Part shown: piece by piece, positions 1 to 5,864 of the stretch | Layout: the number at the start of each line of letters is the position of its first letter | How positions within the stretch are numbered: position 1 is the first letter of the stretch | Origin: an uncultured bacterium | Lineage (GTDB): Bacteria; Planctomycetota; Planctomycetia; Pirellulales; UBA1268 | Length of the DNA stretch: 7,360 nt | Direction: 5' to 3' | NCBI GenBank assembly: GCA_937959175.1 | Contig: CALGAS010000517.1 | Span: 1 to 7,360 of the forward strand | Notes under the pieces: model-generated | What the model was told of the DNA's origin: nothing | Database searches by the model: none | The model's input: only the letters and a program-made list of their open reading frames with translations | Translations under genes and position numbers: made by a program

Positions 1-468
1 GGCGTGAAGGAAGTGAATCTACTGGGGCAAAACGTCAACGCTTATCGGGGCCATAGTCATCTTGGAGAAGTTGTGGACTTCGCCGAACTACTGCACTTTG
101 TGAATCGAGTACCCGGCATTGAGCGCATTCGCTACACCACCTCCCACCCGGTGGAATTTAGCGATGCCATCATCGATGCTTATGCGGATATTCCAGCCCT
201 GGTGGATCACCTACATTTACCGGTGCAGAGCGGCTCCGATCGAATCCTAATGGCCATGAAGCGCGGCCATACTGCGCTAGAGTACAAAGCCAAAATTCGT
301 GCCCTTCGTCGCATACGCCCCAATATCTCGATGTCATCCGATTTCATCATCGGTTTTCCGGGTGAAACCGAGGCCGACTTCGAGGCAACCATGCGTCTTA
401 TCGACGACATCGGTTTCGATAATTCATTTAGCTTCATTTATAGCGCTCGCCCCGGCACCCCCGCCGCT
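1..468 (+). pseudogene. miaB: MiaB tRNA methylthiotransferase, internal fragment (both ends missing)
   Basis: MiaB is a radical-SAM enzyme that adds a methylthio group to N6-isopentenyladenosine at position 37 of certain tRNAs. The reading frame enters from the left edge and gives about 156 residues of the radical-SAM barrel. Recognisable MiaB strings are EVNLLGQNVNA, TTSHPVEF, LHLPVQSGSDRIL, SSDFIIGFPGET and FSFIYSARPGTPAA. The N-terminal domain and the radical-SAM cysteines would lie upstream of the window. Family similarity stops after PGTPAA (about 468). The frame stays open to 783, but that tail reads as out-of-frame sequence of another gene, and the linker and C-terminal TRAM domain are missing. 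From memory the sequence is closest to gammaproteobacterial MiaB. Nearly half of the third codon positions are A/T, unlike the nuo genes. It is either a truncated foreign gene or one side of a misassembly. Family assignment is secure; biological status is not. Confidence 0.85.
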
Positions 469-683
469 CCTGGCGACTGCTGCGGAAGAGCCGCCGCCTG
501 CCTCATAACCCCAGCGAACTGGTCTGGTGGCGGCTCTGGGAGGCGGGCGTGCCCTACCTCAAGGTGGGCCTGCTGCGGGTCAACCACTACGGCCTCGACC
601 TCGGGCGGGTCTTGGCCGACCTCGAGCGGCAGACCGGCTACGATCTCGGCCTCGTCCACCGGCACCTCCGCCGCTGCGGCTGA
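469..683 (+). pseudogene. C-terminal fragment of a rhamnan-synthesis-type glycosyltransferase-like protein
   Basis: This is the end of a gene whose start is absent. In the frame ending at the TGA at 681-683, the protein contains HNPSELVWWRLWEAGVPYLK followed by VGLLRVNHYGLDLGRV. The pattern N-P-S, then tryptophans, then G-x-P-(Y/F)-(L/I)-K, then L-L-R-x-N resembles the C-terminal region of bacterial proteins annotated as rhamnan synthesis protein F or lipopolysaccharide glycosyltransferases. That resemblance is from memory and has not been searched. Codon use is high-GC and matches the nuo genes, so this piece probably belongs to the host of the operon. The reading frame also differs from that of the MiaB piece before it, so the two cannot form one real protein. 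The exact left boundary is uncertain by about ten bases. An intrinsic terminator follows about 120 bases after the stop. Confidence 0.5.
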
Positions 684-806
684 GCCGTCCGGCCGGCACG
701 GCCGCCCCCCCGTTCCCTCCACCGGCTCCCGGCAGAACTGGAAAAAGAGGCCGACTCGTCGCGGGCCGCGGCGGGCGGTATAACTTCAGTGTGATGATCC
801 GGCCGG
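684..806. other. Intergenic stretch between the glycosyltransferase-like fragment and its terminator
   Basis: GC-rich non-coding sequence. It includes a C-run near 705-711 and a lone TATAAC at 779-784. I see no convincing gene, promoter or repeat in it. It most likely is the 3' untranslated region of the upstream gene. Confidence 0.5.
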
Positions 807-845
807 CCGGAGGCGATTGAACACCACGACGCCTCCGGTTTTTTT
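807..845 (+). terminator. Rho-independent terminator upstream of the nuo operon
   Basis: A perfect 9-bp stem, CCGGAGGCG (807-815) and CGCCTCCGG (830-838), encloses a 14-base loop. It is followed at once by seven T residues (839-845). This is the classical intrinsic terminator structure for plus-strand transcription. It would end the transcript of the upstream glycosyltransferase-like gene and insulate the nuo operon. There is no A-run on the left side, so it should act in one direction only. Confidence 0.88.
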
Positions 846-851
846 GGATCG

Positions 852-877
852 GACTTCGTGACGAATTTCACGAAGTC
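852..877. promoter_or_regulatory. Perfect inverted repeat upstream of nuoA, candidate operator or leader hairpin
   Basis: The arms GACTTCGTGA (852-861) and TCACGAAGTC (868-877) are perfect 10-bp inverted complements separated by six bases. The element starts six bases after the terminator T-run and ends 77 bases before the nuoA start codon. No T-tract follows it, so it is not an ordinary second terminator. Its place in the only upstream non-coding region of the nuo operon suggests a dimeric repressor or activator site, or a hairpin in the 5' leader. I could not identify convincing -35 or -10 boxes between 846 and 954, although the operon promoter should lie there. The structure is seen directly; the function is inferred. 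Confidence 0.5.
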
Positions 878-954
878 TGTTTCCGCGGCCGAAAACCGCC
901 TCAACGAGTCCTTCCCGGGCTCTCCTCCGACTCCGAACGCTGTCCTCCCTGCCC

Positions 955-1350
955 ATGGATGCGATCCTTCCGGTCCTGCTGTTCGTCGCGATCGCGGCGG
1001 CCGTGTCGGTGGGCCTCGTCGTCTTTGCCGAACTGGTCGGCCCCCGCAAGAGCGGGGCGGTCAAGGAGATGCCCTACGAGAGCGGCATGGATCCCGTCCA
1101 CGACACGCGGCGGCGATTCGACGTGCGGTTTCACCTGGTGGCGGTCACCTTCCTCGTCTTCGATGTCGAGTTGCTCTTCCTCTATCCCTGGGCGGTTGCC
1201 AGCCGCTCGGCGGCCGGGATCGATGCGGCGGTGGCCGACGGCCTCGTCTCCTCGCGGGGCCTGGTCTTCGGCGGCGCGATGCTCTTCACAGCATTGGTGG
1301 TCGTCGGCTTTGCCTATGACTGGCGAAAGGGGGTCTTCCGATGGCGGTAA
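955..1350 (+). CDS. nuoA: NADH-quinone oxidoreductase subunit A (NuoA, ND3-like)
   Basis: Small membrane subunit of complex I, at the junction of the peripheral and membrane arms. The protein is 131 residues, normal for the family. It has three predicted membrane helices, about residues 5-27, 60-80 and 102-121. The loop after helix 1 carries YESGMDP (41-47), the bacterial counterpart of the ND3 loop, with Ser43 where mitochondrial ND3 has the switch cysteine. Helix 2 carries FDVELLFLYPW with the conserved acidic pair Asp70 and Glu72, expected to take part in coupling proton movement to quinone chemistry. The ATG at 955 has no purine-rich Shine-Dalgarno sequence; it was chosen because it puts helix 1 at the normal distance from the N terminus. 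It is first in the operon and overlaps nuoB by 10 bases. Confidence 0.96.
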   Translation: MDAILPVLLFVAIAAAVSVGLVVFAELVGPRKSGAVKEMPYESGMDPVHDTRRRFDVRFHLVAVTFLVFDVELLFLYPWAVASRSAAGIDAAVADGLVSSRGLVFGGAMLFTALVVVGFAYDWRKGVFRWR

Positions 1351-1970
1351 GCGATGCCGGCAAGCTCCAGCTTCCCGAAAATGTCGTGGTCAGCCGGCTC
1401 GATAGCCTGGCCAACTGGTGCCGTAAGAACAGCCTCTGGCCGATGCCGTTCGCCACGGCCTGCTGCGGCATCGAGCTGATGGCCACCGGGGCTAGCAAGC
1501 ACGACCTCTCCCGGTTCGGGGCGGAAGTCTTCCGGTTCAGCCCCCGGCAGTGCGACCTGATGATCGTGGCCGGCCGCGTCGTGATGAAGATGCTCCCGGT
1601 CCTGCAGCGGATCTGGCTGCAGATGCACGAGCCCAAGTGGTGCATCTCGATGGGCGCCTGCGCCAGCACCGGCGGCGTGTTCGACACCTATGCCGTCGTC
1701 CAGGGCATCGACCGCTTCATCCCGGTCGACATGTACGTGCCCGGCTGTCCGCCCCGGCCCGAGCAACTGATTCAGGCGATCATCGATCTTCAAGACAAGA
1801 TCCAGCGGGAGGGCACGATCACCGGCCGGGAGTTCGAGACGGCCGGCCGCCAGGCCCGCAAGCGGGCCCTGGTCGAGATCGCCGACCCGCTTTCGATCGA
1901 CGCCTCCCGCAATCCCGTCCTCCAGCGGGAGCTCGCCGCCGGCTCGGGCTCTCCGGCCGGCCGCTCCTGA
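1341..1970 (+). CDS. nuoB: NADH-quinone oxidoreductase subunit B (NuoB, PSST-like)
   Basis: Q-module subunit holding [4Fe-4S] cluster N2, the last electron carrier before quinone. It has 209 residues. The cluster ligands are visible: the tandem pair Cys41-Cys42 in FATACCGIEL, Cys107 in MGACASTGG and Cys136 in VPGCPPRPE. Their spacing equals that of E. coli NuoB as I recall it (63, 64, 129, 158). The segment GIDRFIPVDMYVPGCPPRP is the family signature. The C-terminal stretch after about residue 155 is polar and variable, as usual. The ATG at 1341 lies inside the end of nuoA (10-base overlap in another frame). AAAGGGGG lies 7-8 bases upstream as a weak ribosome binding site, suggesting translational coupling. 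A 23-base gap separates it from nuoC. Confidence 0.97.
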   Translation: MAVSDAGKLQLPENVVVSRLDSLANWCRKNSLWPMPFATACCGIELMATGASKHDLSRFGAEVFRFSPRQCDLMIVAGRVVMKMLPVLQRIWLQMHEPKWCISMGACASTGGVFDTYAVVQGIDRFIPVDMYVPGCPPRPEQLIQAIIDLQDKIQREGTITGREFETAGRQARKRALVEIADPLSIDASRNPVLQRELAAGSGSPAGRS

Positions 1971-1993
1971 CACCCCACCATCCATCCTGCCTC

Positions 1994-2527
1994 ATGCCCT
2001 CCACGCCTCCCCCCGTTGACGACGTGCTTGCGGCCCTCGCCGAGCAGTTCGGCGACCTGCCGTCTTCCGTCTTCCGCGGCCAGACGCGGGTGGTCGTGCC
2101 CGAATCGTCCTCCCACGAGGTGCTCTCGTTGTTGAAGGAGCGGGGCTTCGACCTGCTGGTTGACATCTCCTGCGTTGACTACCTCGACTACCGCGAGCCA
2201 CCGATGGAGATGGCCGCCTGTGCCGGCCACCGCTACGGGCTCGTCTACCTGCTGGCCTCGACCGTCACCAACCAACGGCTGACCATCCGGGTCTTCGTCG
2301 ACGATCCCGAGCCGACCGTTCAGAGCGTCGTCTCGCTCTGGAAGGCGGCCAACTGGCTGGAGCGGGAGGTCTGGGACCTGTTCGGAATCTGTTTCGCCGG
2401 CCACCCCGACCTCCGTCGGCTGGTGATGCCCGAAGAGTTCACGGCCCATCCGCTCCGCAAGGACTATCCGCTGCAAGGCCGCGGCGAACGCCACAACTTC
2501 CCGGTGATCACCCGCCACGAAAGCTGA
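1994..2527 (+). CDS. nuoC: NADH-quinone oxidoreductase subunit C (NuoC, 30 kDa)
   Basis: Peripheral-arm Q-module subunit with no cofactor of its own, which packs against NuoD. The protein is 177 residues. The frame is open upstream to 1550, but that part only shadows nuoB; the ATG at 1994 is the first start after the nuoB stop and gives a normal N terminus. The family signature is WLEREVWDLFGICFAGHPDL followed by RR (about residues 121-142), and the end reads HPLRKDYPLQGRGERHNF. No Shine-Dalgarno sequence is visible; the upstream bases are C-rich. It is a separate gene here, with three bases between its stop and the nuoD start, in contrast to the fused nuoCD of E. coli. Confidence 0.95.
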   Translation: MPSTPPPVDDVLAALAEQFGDLPSSVFRGQTRVVVPESSSHEVLSLLKERGFDLLVDISCVDYLDYREPPMEMAACAGHRYGLVYLLASTVTNQRLTIRVFVDDPEPTVQSVVSLWKAANWLEREVWDLFGICFAGHPDLRRLVMPEEFTAHPLRKDYPLQGRGERHNFPVITRHES

Positions 2528-2530
2528 GCC

Positions 2531-3766
2531 ATGTCGATCGCACCTCCCCGTTTTGAATCGGTTGAGATTCCCGAGGCCGCCACCCGCAGCGAAGACTACC
2601 TCTGGACGCTCAACTTCGGCCCGCAGCACCCCGCCACCCACACGACGCTGCGGCTGGTGCTCAAGCTCGAGGGGGAGCGAGTGGTCGACGCCCTGCCCGA
2701 GATGGGCTACCTCCACTCAGGCTTCGAGAAAATCGGTGAGCACCTCACCTACAACCAGTACGTCACGGTCACCGACCGGATGAACTACATCTCGCCAATG
2801 GCCAACAACGTGGCCTGGCACCATGCCGTCGAGACACTCCTGGGGATCGAGCTGACGCCCCGCTGCAAGGTGATCAGGACGATCATCGCCGAGCTCGCCC
2901 GGATCAGCGATCACCTCCTCTGCAACGGCGCCGTTGGCCTCGACACCGGTGCCTTCACTTTTTTCCTCTACGCCTTCTATCAGCGGGAGGTGATCTACGA
3001 CATCTTTGAGACCCTCTGCGGGGCTCGGTTCACCAACTCCTACACCCGCGTCGGTGGCCTCTCCCAGGACATGACGCCCCTGGTGATTGAGAAGATCCGC
3101 TCCTTCGTGAAGACCTTTCCCAAGACGATCGACGACATGGAGCGGCTCCTGACCCGCAACCGGATCTTCGTCGACCGCACCAAGGGCGTCGGGGTGCTCA
3201 GCACGGAGGAGGCGATCAGCCGCGGCGCCACCGGGCCGGTCGCCCGGGCCAGCGGCGTGACCCGCGACCTCCGCCGCGACGAGCCCTACCTCGCCTACGC
3301 CGACTACGACTTCCAGATCTGCTGCGCCGCCGCCGGCGACTGCTACGCCCGCTACCTCGTCCGGATGCAGGAGATGCGGGAGAGCCTCAAGATCGTGGCC
3401 CAGGCCGTCGAGAACCTTCCCGAGGGGCCGATCAACGTCGGCATCGACCAGCGGACGGCCCTGCCGACCAAGCAGCAGGTCTACTCGACGATCGAGGGCA
3501 CGATCTCCCACTTCGAGCTCTCGATGAGCAACCGCGGCTTCGAGGTGCCCTGCGAGGAGAGCTACGCCGCCATCGAGGCCCCCAACGGCGAGCTCGGCTT
3601 CTACCTCGCTGGCGACGGCAACGAGACCGCCTACCGGGCCCGCTGCCGCCCCCCCTCGGTGCTCCATTACGCCCTCTTCCCGCACCTGATCCGCGGCCAC
3701 ACCCTCTCCGACGTGGTGGCGGTCCTCGGCAGCCTCAACATCATCGCCGCGGAGCTCGACCGATGA
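2531..3766 (+). CDS. nuoD: NADH-quinone oxidoreductase subunit D (NuoD, 49 kDa)
   Basis: Q-module subunit that forms the quinone pocket together with NuoB; evolutionarily related to the large subunit of [NiFe] hydrogenases but without the metal site. It has 411 residues, close to the usual length. The N-terminal motif NFGPQHPATH carries His33 and His37, the latter matching the quinone-contacting histidine of Thermus Nqo4 (His38). MGYLHSGFEK (58-67) and TRVGGLSQDM are further family motifs. The C terminus GSLNIIAAELDR is complete. One oddity is Val80 in YNQYVTVTDRMNY, where the conserved quinone-site tyrosine (Thermus Tyr87, bovine Tyr108) is expected by gapless hand alignment. No strong Shine-Dalgarno sequence is present. 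The last two bases of the TGA stop are also the first two bases of a long palindromic repeat. Confidence 0.97.
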   Translation: MSIAPPRFESVEIPEAATRSEDYLWTLNFGPQHPATHTTLRLVLKLEGERVVDALPEMGYLHSGFEKIGEHLTYNQYVTVTDRMNYISPMANNVAWHHAVETLLGIELTPRCKVIRTIIAELARISDHLLCNGAVGLDTGAFTFFLYAFYQREVIYDIFETLCGARFTNSYTRVGGLSQDMTPLVIEKIRSFVKTFPKTIDDMERLLTRNRIFVDRTKGVGVLSTEEAISRGATGPVARASGVTRDLRRDEPYLAYADYDFQICCAAAGDCYARYLVRMQEMRESLKIVAQAVENLPEGPINVGIDQRTALPTKQQVYSTIEGTISHFELSMSNRGFEVPCEESYAAIEAPNGELGFYLAGDGNETAYRARCRPPSVLHYALFPHLIRGHTLSDVVAVLGSLNIIAAELDR

Positions 3767-3846
3767 AAAAGGGGACATTCTGCTTTTTCGGCCAGTTCGT
3801 TTTTTCGCCGCCATCGCTGTCGAAAAAGCAGAATGTCCCCTTTTTC
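3765..3846. repeat. Long palindromic repeat, copy 1 (nuoD-nuoE gap)
   Basis: Two perfect 26-base inverted arms, 3765-3790 and 3821-3846, enclose a 30-base loop. Each arm is built as A5, then GGGGACATTCTGC, then T5, or its complement. The element begins within the nuoD stop codon and ends 44 bases before the nuoE start. The same 23-base arm core occurs at 5763-5844. Together they look like a dispersed REP- or MITE-like palindrome, of the kind moved by REP-associated tyrosine transposases or other enzymes acting in trans. No transposase lies in the window and no target-site duplication is evident. In RNA it would form a very stable stem with a U-run at the end, so partial termination or an RNA processing role is possible. 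Confidence 0.9.
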
Positions 3847-3876
3847 TTGCAGCTCGATTCCCAGTGCCAATCCCCC

Positions 3877-3883
3877 GCGGAGG
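3877..3883 (+). promoter_or_regulatory. Ribosome binding site that sets the nuoE start
   Basis: GCGGAGG lies 7 bases before the ATG at 3891. It supports that start over the in-frame GTG at 3864, which lacks such a site and would add nine residues. Confidence 0.75.
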
Positions 3884-3890
3884 CCGCTCG

Positions 3891-4406
3891 ATGATTGCCC
3901 ACGGACGCCGCGTGATCACTGACGAGATGGTCGCCGAGATCGAGGCTCTCGCTCCCCGCTATCCCGACCGGCGGGCCCTCGTGCTGCCGGCCCTGCACAT
4001 CGTCAACCGCGAGTTGCGGCACGTCCCGCTCGATGCGGTGGTCGACGTGGCCGCCGTCCTCGGGCTGCCGCCGGCCGAGGTCCAAGACACCCTGACCTTC
4101 TACCAGTTTTTCCATCAGGCCAAGCCCCACGGGAAGGTCAGGGCCTTCGTCTGCCGGTCGATCTCCTGCGCCCTCCGCGGCGGCGACGAGCTGCTCGCAG
4201 AGCTCTGCCGAAAGCACGGCGTCGAGCCCTACGGCACCACGGAAGACGGCTCGCTGACGCTCGAGCCGGCCGAGTGCCTGGGGGCCTGCGACTTCGCCCC
4301 CTGCATCCTCGCCAACGACGACCTCCTCAAGAATCTCGACCCCGACTCGGCGGCGGCAGCCCTCGAGGAGGTCAAGGCCCGCGCCGCCGCCAGGGAGGAC
4401 TCCTGA
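3891..4406 (+). CDS. nuoE: NADH-quinone oxidoreductase subunit E (NuoE, 24 kDa)
   Basis: N-module subunit with a thioredoxin-like fold that carries [2Fe-2S] cluster N1a near the FMN of NuoF. It has 171 residues from the ATG at 3891, chosen for its Shine-Dalgarno sequence. The four cluster ligands are Cys88 and Cys93 (VCRSISC) and Cys129 and Cys133 (ECLGACDFAP), with the same spacing as E. coli NuoE as I recall it (92, 97, 133, 137). The N-terminal helical part includes LTFYQFFH, the counterpart of the usual TFYxxF segment. Separated from nuoD by 124 bases, most of them palindromic repeat, and from nuoF by a single base, so it is probably translationally coupled to nuoF. Confidence 0.96.
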   Translation: MIAHGRRVITDEMVAEIEALAPRYPDRRALVLPALHIVNRELRHVPLDAVVDVAAVLGLPPAEVQDTLTFYQFFHQAKPHGKVRAFVCRSISCALRGGDELLAELCRKHGVEPYGTTEDGSLTLEPAECLGACDFAPCILANDDLLKNLDPDSAAAALEEVKARAAAREDS

Positions 4407-4407
4407 C

Positions 4408-5763
4408 ATGCAGCCGTTCAAACCCGTGCTCCTCGAGGCGGTCGGCGTGCCCGACGGCAACAGCCTGGCCAGCTACCGCTCCCGCGGCGGCTACGCGCCG
4501 CTCGAGCGAATCCTCCGCGAGCAGCAGCCGGCCGACATCATCGAGATGGTCAAGGCCTCGAAGCTCCGCGGCCGCGGCGGGGCGGGCTTTCAGGCCGGCC
4601 TCAAGTGGTCGTTTCTTCCCAAGGATCACCCCGGCCCGATCTATCTTTGCGTCAACGCCGACGAGAGCGAGCCGGGCACCTTCAACAACCGGATCCTGAT
4701 GGAGGACGACCCCCATCAGGTGCTCGAAGGAACGATGATCTCGGCCTTCGCGACCCGGGCCACCACCGCCTACATCTACCTGCGGTACGAGTATCCCCAC
4801 GCCTGGAACCGGCTCCAGGCCGCGATCGACGAGTGCTACGCCGCCGGCCTCTTGGGCAAAAACATTCAGGGCAGCCAGTTCTCGCTCGACATCTATCTCC
4901 ATCGCGGGGCGGCGGCCTACATCTGCGGTGAGGAGACCGGGCTGATCGAGAGCCTCGAGGGGAAGCGGGCCTGGCCTCGGATCAAGCCGCCCTTCCCGGC
5001 GATCGAGGGCGTGTTCCGCAAGCCGACGGTCGTCAACAACGTCGAGACGATGGCCTGCGTGGCCCAGATCGCCCGTCGCGGCGTCGACTGGTTCACCTCG
5101 ATCGGCGTGCCGGCCGATCCCGACAACCCCCGCGATCCCGGCTCCTACGGGCCCAAGCTCTACTGCCTCTCCGGCCACGTCGAGAAGCCCGGCTGCTACG
5201 AGGCCCCGCTGGGAATCACGGCTCGGGAACTGATCGACGGCTTCGGCGGCGGCGTCTGGAAGGGCCGCCGGGCCAAGGCGGCGATCCCCGGCGGGATCTC
5301 GATGGGCCTGATGACCGAGGCGGAGCTCGACACCCCGCTCGACTTCAAGGGCCCCGGCACGGTCGGCTGCATGGGCCTGGGGACCGCGGCAGTGGTCGTG
5401 ATCGACGAGACGGTGAGCATCGTCGACTTCCTCCACAACTCCTGCCGTTTCTTCGCCCACGAGTCGTGCGGCCAGTGCACCCCCTGCCGCGAGGGAACCA
5501 GCTGGAGCCTGCGGATGCTCGAGCGGATCCGGGCGGGCAAGGGCCGGCTCCGCGATCTCGACATCCTCCTTGAAATGGGCAACACGATGGGGATGATGCC
5601 GGGCTCGACGATCTGCGGGCTGGCCGACGGCGCCGCCTGGCCGATCAAAAACGCGATCACCAAGTTCCGCGATGAGTTCGAGGAATACATCAAGCGGACC
5701 AACCCCGAGGGCTGGATGGTGACCGACCCGGTGCCCGCCCTCCAGATCGTGGGAGCCCACTAA
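4408..5763 (+). CDS. nuoF: NADH-quinone oxidoreductase subunit F (NuoF, 51 kDa)
   Basis: Catalytic N-module subunit that oxidises NADH using FMN and passes electrons to [4Fe-4S] cluster N3. It has 451 residues, slightly longer than E. coli NuoF. GRGGAGFQAGLKW (55-67) is the glycine-rich FMN/NADH loop. NADESEPGTF (83-92) lines the nucleotide site. CGEETGLIESLEGKR (from 173) is a family signature; the more usual form reads CGEETALIESLEG. Cluster N3 ligands are Cys354, Cys357 and Cys360 in ESCGQCTPCREGT and Cys403 in STICGLADG. AGGGAGGA eight bases before the ATG is a strong ribosome binding site. A second long palindromic repeat begins at its TAA stop. Confidence 0.97.
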   Translation: MQPFKPVLLEAVGVPDGNSLASYRSRGGYAPLERILREQQPADIIEMVKASKLRGRGGAGFQAGLKWSFLPKDHPGPIYLCVNADESEPGTFNNRILMEDDPHQVLEGTMISAFATRATTAYIYLRYEYPHAWNRLQAAIDECYAAGLLGKNIQGSQFSLDIYLHRGAAAYICGEETGLIESLEGKRAWPRIKPPFPAIEGVFRKPTVVNNVETMACVAQIARRGVDWFTSIGVPADPDNPRDPGSYGPKLYCLSGHVEKPGCYEAPLGITARELIDGFGGGVWKGRRAKAAIPGGISMGLMTEAELDTPLDFKGPGTVGCMGLGTAAVVVIDETVSIVDFLHNSCRFFAHESCGQCTPCREGTSWSLRMLERIRAGKGRLRDLDILLEMGNTMGMMPGSTICGLADGAAWPIKNAITKFRDEFEEYIKRTNPEGWMVTDPVPALQIVGAH

Positions 5764-5844
5764 AAAAGGGGACATTCTGCTTTTTCTGGCAGTCAGGAAT
5801 CCGCAGTGCAATCGAGAATGAAAAAAGCAGAATGTCCCCTTTTT
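5763..5844. repeat. Long palindromic repeat, copy 2 (nuoF-nuoG gap)
   Basis: Two perfect 23-base inverted arms, 5763-5785 and 5822-5844, enclose a 36-base loop. The arms (A5, GGGGACATTCTGC, T5) are identical to the arm core of the copy at 3765-3846. The loops are mostly different, but both have CAGT at the same offset from the left arm and ATCG about ten bases before the right arm, hinting at common descent. It starts in the nuoF TAA stop codon and ends 20 bases before nuoG, leaving the nuoG ribosome binding site intact. Same interpretation as copy 1: a dispersed palindromic element, possibly also acting as an intra-operon attenuator. Confidence 0.9.
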
Positions 5845-5864
5845 CGGGACGGAGGCTGAGGTTT

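Noticed and set aside
4..783. A single 259-residue MiaB-like protein
   Set aside because: Only about the first 155 residues are MiaB. The rest is Ser/Gly/Arg/Pro-rich out-of-frame translation of the glycosyltransferase-like fragment and the intergenic region.
779..784. TATAAC as the -10 box of an operon promoter
   Set aside because: No acceptable -35 box lies 16-18 bases upstream, and transcription from here would meet the terminator at 807-845.
1550..1993. Upstream extension of nuoC inside nuoB
   Set aside because: The open frame overlaps nuoB in another frame and reads as Arg/Pro/Gly-rich shadow sequence; NuoC similarity begins after the ATG at 1994.
3864..3890. GTG at 3864 as the nuoE start
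   Set aside because: It lacks a ribosome binding site, whereas the ATG at 3891 has GCGGAGG at good spacing and gives a normal N terminus.
2717..3919. Long minus-strand open frame (400 codons) opposite nuoD
   Set aside because: Antisense shadow of nuoD that also runs through the palindromic repeat; its composition is biased and no family is recognisable.
4372..5811. Long minus-strand open frame (479 codons) opposite nuoF
   Set aside because: It is the shadow of a high-GC gene; nuoF is unmistakable on the plus strand and the antisense product has no recognisable motif.
3765..5844. CRISPR array
   Set aside because: There are only two repeats, about 2 kb apart with genes between them, and each is an inverted pair rather than a direct repeat with short spacers.
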